A stretch of 64,000 nt of DNA, taken from Nonomuraea thailandensis (GTDB lineage: Bacteria > Actinomycetota > Actinomycetes > Streptosporangiales > Streptosporangiaceae). This document shows positions 24,835 to 33,708 of the stretch, piece after piece. Location: assembly GCF_024172165.1 (NCBI RefSeq), contig NZ_JAMZEB010000002.1, positions 6,407,501 to 6,471,500 on the forward strand, given 5' to 3'. Positions within the stretch are counted from its first letter, which is position 1, and every line of letters starts with the position of its first letter. A program made the translations under genes and the position numbers. The notes under the pieces were generated by a model. It saw nothing but the letters and a program-made list of their open reading frames with translations, did no database searches and had not been told where the DNA came from.

Positions 24835-26199
24835 GTGGCCTATGACATCGTCGTCCTAGGGGGCGGCAGCGGCGGTTACGCCTGTGCCCTGAGGGCGGCT
24901 GAGCTGGGCAAGTCGGTCGCCCTGATCGAAAAGGACAAGATCGGCGGCACCTGCCTCCACAGGGGATGCATCCCCACGAAGGCCCTGCTGCACTCCGCCG
25001 AGGTCGCCGACGAGACCCGCGAGAGCGAGTCGTACGGCGTCAAGGCACGTTTCGAGGGCATCGACGTCCAGGGCGTCCACGCCTTCAAGGACAAGATCGT
25101 CACTCGGGCCTGGAAGGGCGTGCAGGGCCTGCTGAAGGCCGCGGGCGTGACGATCGTCGAAGGCGAGGGCCGCCTCGTCGGCGCCGGCCGGGTCCAGGTC
25201 GGCTCCGAGGTCTACGAGGGCCGCAACGTCGTCCTGGCCACGGGCTCCGCCCCCAAGTCGCTGCCGGGCCTGGAGATCGACGGCGAGCGCGTCATCACCA
25301 GCGAGCACACGCTGAAGATGGACCGCGTGCCCACGTCGGTGATCGTGCTGGGCGGCGGCGTCATCGGCGTCGAGCTGGCCAGCGTCTACCGCTCCTTCGG
25401 GGCCGAGGTGACGATCGTCGAGGCGCTGCCGCACCTGCTGCCGACCGAGGAGGAGTCCAGCTCCAAGCTGCTGGAGCGGGCCTTCCGCCGCCGCGGCATC
25501 AAGTACGAGCTGGGCGTCTTCTTCGACAGCGCCAAGACCACCGAGACGGGCGTGGTCGTGACCCTGGCCAACGGCAAGACCCTCGACGCCGAGCTGCTGC
25601 TCGTCGCGGTCGGCCGCGGCGCGGTGTCGGCGGGCATGGGCTTCGAGGAGCAGGGCATCGCCATCGAGCGCGGCGCGGTCGTGGTCGACGAGCACTGCCA
25701 GACCTCCGTGCCCGGGGTCTACGCCATCGGCGACCTGATCCCGACCCTGCAGCTCGCGCACGCCGGCTTCGCCGAGGGCATCATGGTGGCCGAGCACATC
25801 GCCGGCCTCAACCCGCCGCCCATCGACTACGCCGGCGTCCCGCGCATCACCTACTCCGACCCCGAAGTGGCCTCGGTCGGCCTGACCTCGGCACAGGCGG
25901 CCGAGCGCGGCATCGAGACCGTCGAGCAGGTCTACGACCTGGCGGGCAACCCCAAGAGCCAGATCCTCGGCACCGCGGGCGCCGTGAAGGTCATCGCCGA
26001 GAAGGGCGGGCGCGTCGTCGGCGTCCACATGGTGGGCCGGCGCATCGGCGAGCTCGTCACGGAAGGCCAGCTCATCTACAACTGGGAGGCTCTGCCCGCA
26101 GAGGTCGCCCAGCTCATCCACGCACACCCGACCCAGTCCGAGGCCATGGGTGAGGCGATGCTGGCCCTGGCCGGCAAGCCGCTGCACGTACACAACTAA
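24835..26199 (+). CDS. lpdA: Dihydrolipoyl dehydrogenase (E3)
   Basis: Flavoenzyme that reoxidises dihydrolipoamide in 2-oxoacid dehydrogenase complexes. The 454-residue protein begins at a GTG after AAGGAG, with the FAD-binding VVLGGGSGGYACALRAAELG, the redox-active disulfide GGTCLHRGCIPTK, the NAD-binding VLGGGVIGVELA, AIGDLIPTLQLAH, and the C-terminal HAHPTQSEA with the catalytic His. It is followed after 38 bp by sucB, and the pair probably form an operon. Confidence 0.97.
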   Translation: MAYDIVVLGGGSGGYACALRAAELGKSVALIEKDKIGGTCLHRGCIPTKALLHSAEVADETRESESYGVKARFEGIDVQGVHAFKDKIVTRAWKGVQGLLKAAGVTIVEGEGRLVGAGRVQVGSEVYEGRNVVLATGSAPKSLPGLEIDGERVITSEHTLKMDRVPTSVIVLGGGVIGVELASVYRSFGAEVTIVEALPHLLPTEEESSSKLLERAFRRRGIKYELGVFFDSAKTTETGVVVTLANGKTLDAELLLVAVGRGAVSAGMGFEEQGIAIERGAVVVDEHCQTSVPGVYAIGDLIPTLQLAHAGFAEGIMVAEHIAGLNPPPIDYAGVPRITYSDPEVASVGLTSAQAAERGIETVEQVYDLAGNPKSQILGTAGAVKVIAEKGGRVVGVHMVGRRIGELVTEGQLIYNWEALPAEVAQLIHAHPTQSEAMGEAMLALAGKPLHVHN

Positions 26200-26237
26200 T
26201 CCAGCCCTCGAGATCAGAACGCGAGAGAAGAATAACG

Positions 26238-27719
26238 ATGCCGGTCTCCGTACAGATGCCCCAGCTCGGCGAGAGCGTTACCGAGGGCACGGTAACCCGT
26301 TGGCTGAAGAAGGAGGGCGAGCGCGTCGAGGCCGACGAGCCGCTCCTCGAAGTCTCGACCGACAAGGTCGACACCGAGATCCCGTCGCCGTCCGCCGGCG
26401 TGCTCACCAAGATCGTCGTGGCTGAGGACGAGACGGTCGAGGTCGGCGCCGAGCTGGCCATCATCGACGAGAACGGCCAGCCGGGCGCCGCCGCCCCGGC
26501 GCCGGAGGCGGCCCCCGCCCCGGCTCCGGAGCCCGAGCCCGCTCCGGCCCCGCAGCCCGAGCCCGCTCCCGCCCCGCAGGCCTCCTCCATCCCGCAGCCG
26601 GCTCCGGCCCAGGCCGCCCCGGCTCCCGCGCCCGCGCCCGCCCCCGCCCCGGCCCCCGCCCCGGCCCCGGCGCCCGCGCCGCAGGCCGCTCCCCCGGCCC
26701 AGCCCGCCGCCCCCGCTCCGGCCGCACCCTCGGGTGACAGCCCGTACGTGACGCCGCTGGTGCGCAAGCTGGCCAACGAGCACGGCGTCGACCTCGACGC
26801 CATCGACGGCACCGGCGTGGGCGGCCGGATCCGCAAGCAGGACGTCCTGGAGGCCGCCAAGGCGCAGCGCGACAAGGCCGCCGCCGCCCAGCCGGCCGCC
26901 CCGGCCCCCGCGGCCGCCCCCGCCGCCGCTCAGGCTCCCGCCGCCCAGGCCGCCCCCGTGGCCGCGGCGCCCGAGCCGGTGGAGGTCGACACCACGCTGC
27001 GTGGCCGTACGGAGAAGATGTCGCGCCTGCGTCAGACCATCGCCAAGCGCATGGTCGAGTCGCTGCAGACGGCGGCGCAGCTCACGTCGGTCGTCGAGGT
27101 CGACGTGACGAAGATCGCGCAGCTCCGGGCGAAGGCGAAGGACGACTTCTTCCGCCGCGAGGGCGTGAAGCTGACCTTCACCCCGTTCTTCGCGATGGCC
27201 ACGGTCGAGGCGCTCAAGCAGCACCCCAAGCTGAACGCCACGATCAACAACGAGACCAACGAGGTCACGTACTTCGACGTGGAGAACCTCGGCATGGCGG
27301 TCGACACCGAGCGCGGGCTGCTCGCGGCCGTCGTCAAGAACGCCGGTGACCTCAACCTCGCCGGCATCGCCCGCAAGATCACCGACCTCGCCGAGCGCAC
27401 CCGCAACAACCAGGTGACGCCCGACGAGATCACCGGCGGCACGTTCACGCTGACCAACACCGGCAGCCGTGGCGCGCTGTTCGACACGCCGATCCTCAAC
27501 CAGCCGCAGGTCGGCATGCTCGGCACGGGCGCCGTCGTGAAGCGGCCCGTGGTGATCGACACGCCCGAGGGCGAGGTCATCGCGGTGCGGTCGATGGTCT
27601 ACCTGGCGCTGACCTACGACCACCGCCTGGTGGACGGCGCCGACGCGGCCCGCTTCCTGACGACGATCAAGCGTCGTCTCGAGGAGGGGCGCTTCGAGGC
27701 TCAGCTCGGGCTCGCGTAA
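26238..27719 (+). CDS. sucB: 2-oxoacid dehydrogenase E2 acyltransferase
   Basis: Core E2 subunit of a 2-oxoacid dehydrogenase complex. One lipoyl domain (1-80) carries the lipoylated Lys in STDKVDTEIP. It is joined by a long Ala/Pro linker (about 80-160) to the E3-binding domain (YVTPLVRKLANEHGVDLDAIDGTGVGGRIRKQDV). A second Ala/Pro linker leads to the catalytic domain with the active-site motif TYDHRLVDGADAARF. The single lipoyl domain and 493 residues fit actinobacterial SucB; the choice of succinyl rather than acetyl transfer is tentative. The lipoate genes lipB and lipA lie 2-4 kb downstream. Confidence 0.92.
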   Translation: MPVSVQMPQLGESVTEGTVTRWLKKEGERVEADEPLLEVSTDKVDTEIPSPSAGVLTKIVVAEDETVEVGAELAIIDENGQPGAAAPAPEAAPAPAPEPEPAPAPQPEPAPAPQASSIPQPAPAQAAPAPAPAPAPAPAPAPAPAPAPQAAPPAQPAAPAPAAPSGDSPYVTPLVRKLANEHGVDLDAIDGTGVGGRIRKQDVLEAAKAQRDKAAAAQPAAPAPAAAPAAAQAPAAQAAPVAAAPEPVEVDTTLRGRTEKMSRLRQTIAKRMVESLQTAAQLTSVVEVDVTKIAQLRAKAKDDFFRREGVKLTFTPFFAMATVEALKQHPKLNATINNETNEVTYFDVENLGMAVDTERGLLAAVVKNAGDLNLAGIARKITDLAERTRNNQVTPDEITGGTFTLTNTGSRGALFDTPILNQPQVGMLGTGAVVKRPVVIDTPEGEVIAVRSMVYLALTYDHRLVDGADAARFLTTIKRRLEEGRFEAQLGLA

Positions 27720-27743
27720 CGCGGCACCTCCGGGTCTCTGATC

Positions 27744-27774
27744 GGCCGGGCGGCTCCCACGGGGCCGCCCGGCC
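27744..27774 (+). terminator. Terminator after sucB
   Basis: Perfect 11-bp stem (ggccgggcggc / gccgcccggcc) with a 9-nt loop followed by TTT, 24 bp after the sucB stop. Confidence 0.85.
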
Positions 27775-28043
27775 TTTCGCTTCCGGCCGCGCTCGCCTTC
27801 CGCACGCCGATGCCTGCGCCACGCCAGGCGCGTCCGCGCGCTCGGCTCGGCCGTGACCGGGTGGCGGAGCCGGGGTTCCGCCGCCCACGCCCTGCGGCGG
27901 CTTCCCTCCGGGCGTCTCCATCGAGCTCGGGGCCCGGCCGGCATGGCCCATGCCTTGCTCCGAGGACACCGGCCGGAGTACGGCGGGAGGGTCCACGGCA
28001 CGGTGAAAGGTGTCCGGAGGCAGGCCCGGCGTACTGTGGGGTC
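27775..28043. other. Intergenic region without a recognised gene
   Basis: Together with the terminator this gap is about 320 bp. Reading frames are open on both strands because of high GC, but none has recognisable protein character. I see no RNA gene. It presumably holds the promoter of the epimerase gene at 28044. Confidence 0.6.
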
Positions 28044-28937
28044 ATGGCGATCATCGTGACGGGCGCGTCGGGGTTGCTCGGGACGGCGCTGGTCGAGGCG
28101 CTGCGGGCCGAGGGGCGCGAGGTGGTCCGCCTGGTGCGCAGACCGCCGCAGAGGGACGACGAGGCGTTCTGGGACCCGGCGGAGCAGGTCGTGGACCTGG
28201 CCGCCCTCGAAGGGTCGCAGGCCGTCGTGCACCTGGCGGGCGCGTCGATCGCCGGCAGGCGGTGGACGCCCGCGTACAAGCGCGAGCTGGTCACCAGCCG
28301 CACCCAGGGCACCAGGGTGCTGGTGGACGCGCTGCGCGAGCTCTCAGCGCCGCCCGGGGTGCTCCTGTCGGCCTCCGGCATGGACTTCTACGGCGACACC
28401 GGCGACCGGCTGATCGACGAGGAGCAGGGCAAGGGCCGCGGATTCCTGTCCGACCTGTGCGAGCGGTGGGAGGCCGAGGCGCTGCGGGCCGGCGAGGCGG
28501 GGATCAGGACGGTGCTGGCGCGCTCGTCGCTGGTGCTGAGCGGGCACGGCGGGGCGCTCGGCCGGATCCTGCCGATCTTCAGGATGGGGCTGGGCGCGCC
28601 GCTCGGCACGGGCCGGCAGTACTGGTCGTGGATCAGCGTGGACGACTGGGTGGGTGCGGCGCTGCACGTCCTCGCGACCGGGGACGTCGAGGGCCCGGTG
28701 AACTTCACGGCCCCCTCGCCCGTCACGAACGCCGAGTTCACCAGGACCCTCGGCAAGGCCCTGCGCCGGGGCACGATGCCGATCCCGGTGCCGGCGTTCG
28801 CGCTGGCAGCGGGGCTGGGCGAGTTCGCCCGCGAAGGACTGCTGGTCAGCCATAGGCTGAAGCCGGCCAAGCTGACGGCCGGCGGCTACCGCTTCGCGCA
28901 TACGCGTCTCGACGAGGCGCTGCGCGCCGTACTGTAG
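28044..28937 (+). CDS. TIGR01777-family NAD(P)-dependent epimerase-like protein
   Basis: A 297-residue short-chain-dehydrogenase-like protein: MAIIVTGASGLLGTALVEALRAEG (Rossmann nucleotide site), VVHLAGASIAGRRWTPAYKRELVTSR, SASGMDFYGD (where SDRs have their catalytic Tyr), and the C-terminal VSHRLKPAKLTAGGYRFAHT typical of the YfcH/TIGR01777 group. The sugar or lipid substrate of this family is unknown. It is followed after 40 bp by peptidase E. Confidence 0.9.
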   Translation: MAIIVTGASGLLGTALVEALRAEGREVVRLVRRPPQRDDEAFWDPAEQVVDLAALEGSQAVVHLAGASIAGRRWTPAYKRELVTSRTQGTRVLVDALRELSAPPGVLLSASGMDFYGDTGDRLIDEEQGKGRGFLSDLCERWEAEALRAGEAGIRTVLARSSLVLSGHGGALGRILPIFRMGLGAPLGTGRQYWSWISVDDWVGAALHVLATGDVEGPVNFTAPSPVTNAEFTRTLGKALRRGTMPIPVPAFALAAGLGEFAREGLLVSHRLKPAKLTAGGYRFAHTRLDEALRAVL

Positions 28938-28977
28938 AAGGCCGTCCCATCCTTCTAGCACCTGGGAGAAATCTGAC

Positions 28978-29715
28978 ATGACCCGGTCAGGACAGTCGCA
29001 CATCCTCGCCATCGGGGGCGGGTCGTTCCGCCCCAGCAGGCGCCACGGCCAGATCGAGGCCAGTGCCTTGCTGCGTTACGGCCTCGACCTGACCGGCCAG
29101 GACCGTCCGAAGCTCGGCCTGGTGGCCACGGCGATGGGCGACTCGGCCGACTGGGTGCTGAAGATGTACGGCGCCTTCGCCGGCTGGGACGTCGAGGTGA
29201 GCCACCTGACGGTGTTCCCGATGCCGAACGTGCCGGATCCGCGGGCGTGGCTCCTGGAGCAGGACATGATCTATGTCAGCGGTGGCAGCGTGGCGAACCT
29301 GATGGCGTTGTGGCGGTTGCACGGGCTCGACGAGGCCTTCGAGGAGGCGTGGCGGGCCGGGGTGGTGCTGTCGGGGCAGAGCGCGGGCGCGTTGTGCTGG
29401 CACGTCGGCGGCAACACCGACTCCTTCGGCCCCGACCTGCACGTGTGGGCCGAGGGCCTGGCGCTGCTGCCGTACTCGTGCGGGGTGCACTACAACTCCG
29501 AGCCGCAGCGCCGGCCGCTGCTGCAGCGGTCGGTGGCGGAGGGCGAGCTGCCCGGCGGGTACGCCGCCGACGAGAACGTGGGCCTGCACTACGTGGGCAC
29601 GGAGTTCATCCAGGCCGTGAGCGCGGAGCCGGGTAACTACGCGTACAAGGTGGAGCCCGACGGTGCGGGGAAGGTAAAGGAGTTCAGGATCGAGCCACGC
29701 TTGCTGACCCCCTGA
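28978..29715 (+). CDS. Peptidase E-like protein (S51)
   Basis: A 245-residue cytosolic hydrolase with glutamine-amidotransferase-like fold. It shows HILAIGGGSF at the start, YVSGGSVANLMALW, and the nucleophile region VVLSGQSAGALCW, with the catalytic Ser in G-Q-S-A-G. Homologues cleave Asp-X dipeptides. A GGGAGA lies before the ATG. The Gly/His-rich C-terminal part (GVHYNSEPQRRPLL) fits the family. Whether this member is a dipeptidase or a related enzyme such as cyanophycinase cannot be decided here; the length favours peptidase E. Confidence 0.85.
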   Translation: MTRSGQSHILAIGGGSFRPSRRHGQIEASALLRYGLDLTGQDRPKLGLVATAMGDSADWVLKMYGAFAGWDVEVSHLTVFPMPNVPDPRAWLLEQDMIYVSGGSVANLMALWRLHGLDEAFEEAWRAGVVLSGQSAGALCWHVGGNTDSFGPDLHVWAEGLALLPYSCGVHYNSEPQRRPLLQRSVAEGELPGGYAADENVGLHYVGTEFIQAVSAEPGNYAYKVEPDGAGKVKEFRIEPRLLTP

Positions 29716-29752
29716 TTACCCTTCAATGGTGAGGGAACGGCACAATAGGCTC

Positions 29753-30445
29753 ATGCGCCCCATCCCCGGGGACGATCCCCACGCACTCGCCATCGTCCGA
29801 CTCGGCGTCGACGTCCCCTACGAGCAGGCCTGGTCGTTGCAGCGCTGGGTGCACGGCAAGCGGGTCGCCGGAGAGCTCACCGACACCGTCCTGATCCTTG
29901 AGCACGCGCCCGTCTACACGGCGGGCAAGCGCACCGCCGCGCACGAGCGTCCCTCCGACGGCACCCCCGTCGTCGACGTCGATCGCGGCGGGCGCCTGAC
30001 CTGGCACGGTCCTGGGCAGCTCGTGGCCTACCCGATCGTGGCGATCACCGACGTGGTGGCGTTCGCCTGCCGCCTGGAGGACGCGATGATCCAGGTGTGC
30101 GCCGACTTCGGGGTCACGGCGAGGCGGGTGGCCGGCCGGGCGGGGGTCTGGGCCGTCGGCGACGCCGCCCTCGGCCTGCCCGACCGCCAGCTCGGCGCGG
30201 TCGGCCTGCGGCTGGCGCGCGGCGTGACCATGCACGGCTTCGCGCTCAACTGCGCCAACGACCCGCGCTGGTTCAACCGCATCACGCCGTGCGGCATCCC
30301 CGACGTGGGCGTCACCTCCCTGTCGGCCGAGACGGGCCGCCGGATCGTGGTCGAGGAGGTCATGCCGATCGCGGAGAAGCGGCTGGCGGAGGCGCTCGGC
30401 AAGGAGCCGTTCGACCTGCACGAAGAGGACCTGCTCCGCCGCTGA
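29753..30445 (+). CDS. lipB: Octanoyltransferase LipB with unusual active site
   Basis: Transfers octanoyl from acyl carrier protein to lipoyl domains, the first step of lipoate synthesis. The protein (230 residues from the ATG at 29753; an ATG at 29726 would add nine) has LILEHAPVYTAGKRT, DRGGRLTWHGPGQLVAYP, MHGFALNC and ITPCGIPDVGVTSL with the catalytic Cys 180. The place of the catalytic Lys is Gln 146 (DRQLGAVGLRL); the 34-residue spacing to the Cys equals that of Lys142/Cys176 in the M. tuberculosis enzyme. lipA follows one gene later. Confidence 0.9.
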   Translation: MRPIPGDDPHALAIVRLGVDVPYEQAWSLQRWVHGKRVAGELTDTVLILEHAPVYTAGKRTAAHERPSDGTPVVDVDRGGRLTWHGPGQLVAYPIVAITDVVAFACRLEDAMIQVCADFGVTARRVAGRAGVWAVGDAALGLPDRQLGAVGLRLARGVTMHGFALNCANDPRWFNRITPCGIPDVGVTSLSAETGRRIVVEEVMPIAEKRLAEALGKEPFDLHEEDLLRR

Positions 30446-30470
30446 GAAGCCGCTGAGAAGCCGCTGAGAA
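30438..30470. repeat. Three tandem 11-bp repeats at the end of lipB
   Basis: Three exact copies of gccgctgagaa, the first containing the lipB stop codon, followed by a partial copy. Each copy carries a TGA. Probably slippage. Confidence 0.9.
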
Positions 30471-30574
30471 GCCACTGGCGGCCCCTGACGGGGGGCCGCG
30501 GCGGAGCAGCCGGCCGGGGTCGTTGACCGAATCGGCATCTGGTAGGCGCGCGTTCCCGGCTTACCATCGCCTGT

Positions 30575-31555
30575 GTGACGCGTCTTTGCGCTCTCGTGCT
30601 CGCGCTCATGGTGCACTTGCTGACGGTGGCGTTCGTCGCGCTGGGCGGGTGGATCATCCTGCGTGACCCGGGATCTGTTCTTTCGTGGATCTTCGGCGGC
30701 GCGAGCCTGGCCATCGGCTGGGCGCTGCGGCCCAGCCTGGGCAGGCTGCCCGCCGACGCCGAGGTGCTCGACCGCTCCTCCGCCGAGGAGCTGTACGAGC
30801 TCGCCGACCGTGTGGCCGACCGGATCGGGGTCAGGCGGCCCAGGAAGGTCGCGGTCAGGGACCTGACCACGCTGACCGGTTACGACCGCGTCGGCGTGGC
30901 GCGCACCCCCGTGCTGGTGGTCGGCCTGCCCCTGTGGCTGGCGCTGCCGCCCAAGCAGCGGGTGACGCTGCTGGCCACCGCGTACGCGGCGCTGCCCACC
31001 GGCGACGAGCGGGTGGTGCGCGAGGCGCTGGACACGCTGGAGTCGTGGCGGGACGCCCTGGTGGGAGCCACGCCGCTGAAGGCCAGGGAGGACGCCCAGG
31101 ACAAGATCACGGCCTCGCTGGGGGCGCTGAGCCCGCCGGACACCACGTACCAGGTGGCGGGTCTGCTCGGCAGGATCGTGGGGCGGGTGCTGGGCGGGCC
31201 GGTCCTGCTCGCGCGGTACGCGCTGACGCGGCTGGCCCGCTCCGGCGAGCGCCGAGCCCTGACCAGGCACCGGACCCTGGCCCTGCGGGTCTCCTCGGAG
31301 GAGGACCTGACCGAGCTGGCCGAGCTGGCCGGCGGAGGCGGCTACCTGGCGCCGATGCAGGCGGCGGCGCTGCGCGGCGAAAGCGTGGCGGCGATCAGGA
31401 ACGGCGCGCTGGCCAGGTTCCGGCTCACCAGGGACGGCGTGCTGGCCGCCGACCCGCACTCCGAGCTGCTCGACAGCGCCCGCTCCGCGCGGATCGACGA
31501 GGAGCTGGCCGCCCACTACGCCCGCGCGATCCGGGGCTTCGGGCTCATCTCCTGA
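30575..31555 (+). CDS. M48-like membrane protein lacking the zinc motif
   Basis: A 326-residue protein with two N-terminal hydrophobic segments (about 5-50). They are followed by a region laid out like M48 peptidases: LYELADRVADRIGVRRPRKVAV, VGVARTPVLVVGLPLWLALPPKQRVTLL. Where H-E-x-x-H would fall, the sequence is ATAYAA (about residues 134-139), so no zinc site is present. The assignment as a degenerate M48 homologue is inference from this layout. It lies between lipB and lipA and starts at a GTG. Confidence 0.6.
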   Translation: MTRLCALVLALMVHLLTVAFVALGGWIILRDPGSVLSWIFGGASLAIGWALRPSLGRLPADAEVLDRSSAEELYELADRVADRIGVRRPRKVAVRDLTTLTGYDRVGVARTPVLVVGLPLWLALPPKQRVTLLATAYAALPTGDERVVREALDTLESWRDALVGATPLKAREDAQDKITASLGALSPPDTTYQVAGLLGRIVGRVLGGPVLLARYALTRLARSGERRALTRHRTLALRVSSEEDLTELAELAGGGGYLAPMQAAALRGESVAAIRNGALARFRLTRDGVLAADPHSELLDSARSARIDEELAAHYARAIRGFGLIS

Positions 31556-31597
31556 CCCTGGACCGGGTCGCTGCCGCGGCGGACGTAAGCTGAGAAC

Positions 31598-32527
31598 GTG
31601 ACCGTTGCTCCTGAAGGCCGAAAGCTCCTCCGCCTGGAGGTGCGTAACGCCGAAACCCCTATCGAGCGCAAGCCCCCGTGGATCAAGACCAAGCTGAGGA
31701 CGGGCCCCGAATACACCGAGCTGAAATCGCTCGTGCGCCGGGAGGGCCTGCACACGGTCTGTGAAGAGGCGGGCTGTCCGAACATCTACGAGTGCTGGGA
31801 GGATCGCGAGGCGACCTTCCTCATCGGCGGCGACCAGTGCACCCGCCGCTGCGACTTCTGCCAGATCGACACGGGCAAGCCGAAGGAATACGACCGCGAC
31901 GAGCCGCGCAGGGTGGCCGAGTCCGTCCAGCAGATGGGCCTGAAGTACGCGACCGTGACCGGCGTGGCCCGCGACGACCTGCCCGACGGCGGCGCCTGGC
32001 TCTACGCGGAGACCGCGCGCCAGATCCACGCGCTGCTGCCCGACTGCGGCGTCGAGCTGCTGGTGCCCGACTTCAACGGCAACCGCGAGCAGCTGGAGGA
32101 GGTCTTCTCCAGCAAGCCCGAGGTGTTCGCGCACAACGTCGAGACGGTGCCGCGGATCTTCAAGCGCATCCGCCCGGCCTTCCGCTACGAGCGCTCGCTC
32201 GGCGTGATCACGACGGCCCGCGAGGCCGGCCTGGTCACCAAGTCCAACCTGATCCTGGGCATGGGCGAGACGCGCGAGGAGATCGTCGAGGCCATGCGCG
32301 ACCTGCACGAGGCCGGCACCGACCTGCTCACGATCACCCAGTACCTGCGGCCGACGCCGCGCCACCACCCGGTGGAGCGGTGGGTCAAGCCGGAGGAGTT
32401 CGTGGAGCTGCAGGCCGAGGCCGAGGCGATCGGGTTCGCCGGGGTCCTGTCCGGGCCGCTGGTGCGCTCGTCGTACCGGGCCGGCCGGCTCTACAAGCAG
32501 GCCATCGAGGCCCGCCAGAGCGCCTGA
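31598..32527 (+). CDS. lipA: Lipoyl synthase
   Basis: Radical SAM enzyme that inserts two sulfurs into octanoyl groups on lipoyl domains. The 309-residue protein has the auxiliary-cluster motif CEEAGCPNIYEC, the SAM-cluster motif CTRRCDFCQI, DLPDGGAWLYAETARQIHALLP, and the C-terminal RSSYRAG with the conserved Ser cluster ligand. It starts at the GTG at 31598. Together with lipB it supplies lipoate for the E2 encoded upstream. A clear terminator follows. Confidence 0.97.
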   Translation: MTVAPEGRKLLRLEVRNAETPIERKPPWIKTKLRTGPEYTELKSLVRREGLHTVCEEAGCPNIYECWEDREATFLIGGDQCTRRCDFCQIDTGKPKEYDRDEPRRVAESVQQMGLKYATVTGVARDDLPDGGAWLYAETARQIHALLPDCGVELLVPDFNGNREQLEEVFSSKPEVFAHNVETVPRIFKRIRPAFRYERSLGVITTAREAGLVTKSNLILGMGETREEIVEAMRDLHEAGTDLLTITQYLRPTPRHHPVERWVKPEEFVELQAEAEAIGFAGVLSGPLVRSSYRAGRLYKQAIEARQSA

Positions 32528-32538
32528 TCACGGCGTCC

Positions 32539-32566
32539 GAGCCCCGGGAGCCTCATCCCGGGGCTC
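32539..32566 (+). terminator. Terminator after lipA
   Basis: Perfect 11-bp stem (gagccccggga / tcccggggctc) with a 6-nt loop, 12 bp after the lipA stop. Confidence 0.8.
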
Positions 32567-32661
32567 CTTCATGTCCGGAGGCCGTCCGGAAATGCGGCGT
32601 TCCGTTCGGGCGATCGCAAAACGGTTAGCATGGCACCGCAGCCGACGGAGGGGCGACTCGC

Positions 32662-33618
32662 ATGGCCGTGCTGATCCGCACCAGTGACCTGCCCGCGGCG
32701 CGCCGGCACGACGCCTGGCGCAGCATCGTCTGCGACACTCTTGGGCCGCTCGACCTGCGCATCGATCCCGACGCGCCGTTACGTGGCGAGATCGAGTTCG
32801 GCAAGCTCGGGGCCGTGGGCGTCGGCCGGATCCGGACCTCCACGCCGCACAGCGTCCACCGCACCCCCGGCATGATCCACCGCGACAACCCCGAGCTGTA
32901 CCGCGTGGTGCTCACGCTGTCGGGCAGCCCTCGCCTGTCCCAGGACGGGCGTAACACGCAGCTCAGCAGGGGCGAGTTCGCGATCTACGACTTCTCCCGG
33001 CCGTACGAGCTGGCCTACGACTCGGCGGTGCGGCTGGCGGTGTTCAGCCTCCCGCGCGAGCAGCTCGCCGTGCCCGTGGACGCGGTGGCGGAGCTGGCCG
33101 CGCTGCCCATCGGGGCGGAGTCGGGTGCCGCCGCGCTGGCCGTGCCGCTGCTGCGGCGGGTGGCGCTGGATCACGAGACCTACCGGCCGGGCAGCGCCGC
33201 GCGGCTGTCGAGCGTGGTGACGGACCTGGTCAGCGCCGCCGTGGCCGAGCGCCTCGACCAGGCGCGGTCGCTGCCCGCCGACGCCCGGCAGCGTACGTTG
33301 CTGATGGAGGTGCACGCGTTCATCGAGCGGCGGCTGGGCGAGATCGACCTCGACCCGGCGACCGTCGCGGCGGCGCACCACATCTCCGTGCGCTACCTGC
33401 ACCGCCTGTTCGAGTCGGAGCACACGACGGTGGCCGCCTGGATCCGGCAGCGCCGCCTCGAACGGTGCCGCGCTGAGCTCATCTCGGGCGGCGGCCAGTC
33501 CGTCAGCGCGGTCGGCGCCCGGTGGGGGCTGCCTGACGCGGCGCATTTCTCCAGGTTGTTCCGGCAGGCGTACGGGATGCCGCCGGCCGAGTACCGCCGG
33601 GCCCACACCGTGCGCTGA
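32662..33618 (+). CDS. AraC-family transcriptional regulator
   Basis: A 318-residue regulator. The N-terminal 180 residues resemble the AraC-binding-like sensor domain (YRVVLTLSGSPRLSQDGRNTQLSRGEFAIYDFSRPYEL). The C-terminal 100 residues are a double helix-turn-helix (IDLDPATVAAAHHISVRYLHRLFESEHTTVAAWIRQRRLERCRAEL and AHFSRLFRQAYGMPPAEYRR). Likely targets are the VOC and hydrolase genes immediately downstream; this is inferred only from proximity. The ATG at 32662 follows GAGGGG. Confidence 0.9.
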   Translation: MAVLIRTSDLPAARRHDAWRSIVCDTLGPLDLRIDPDAPLRGEIEFGKLGAVGVGRIRTSTPHSVHRTPGMIHRDNPELYRVVLTLSGSPRLSQDGRNTQLSRGEFAIYDFSRPYELAYDSAVRLAVFSLPREQLAVPVDAVAELAALPIGAESGAAALAVPLLRRVALDHETYRPGSAARLSSVVTDLVSAAVAERLDQARSLPADARQRTLLMEVHAFIERRLGEIDLDPATVAAAHHISVRYLHRLFESEHTTVAAWIRQRRLERCRAELISGGGQSVSAVGARWGLPDAAHFSRLFRQAYGMPPAEYRRAHTVR

Positions 33619-33708
33619 TCGTCAATCCTCCTGGCGTCCAGATCCAAGACCGGCGGGGCCCTGTCCGAGCAGACTGAGGGCACACGCAGACGAGAAAGGG
33701 ATCTGGAG

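Noticed and set aside
24856..26193. Antisense 445-codon frame opposite lpdA
   Set aside because: Typical high-GC shadow frame, composed mainly of Ala/Asp/Gly/Leu/Val/His; lpdA on the other strand is certain.
26460..26750. Repetitive DNA in sucB considered as a CRISPR-like or satellite repeat
   Set aside because: It encodes the Ala/Pro inter-domain linker normal for E2 proteins; units are short and irregular.
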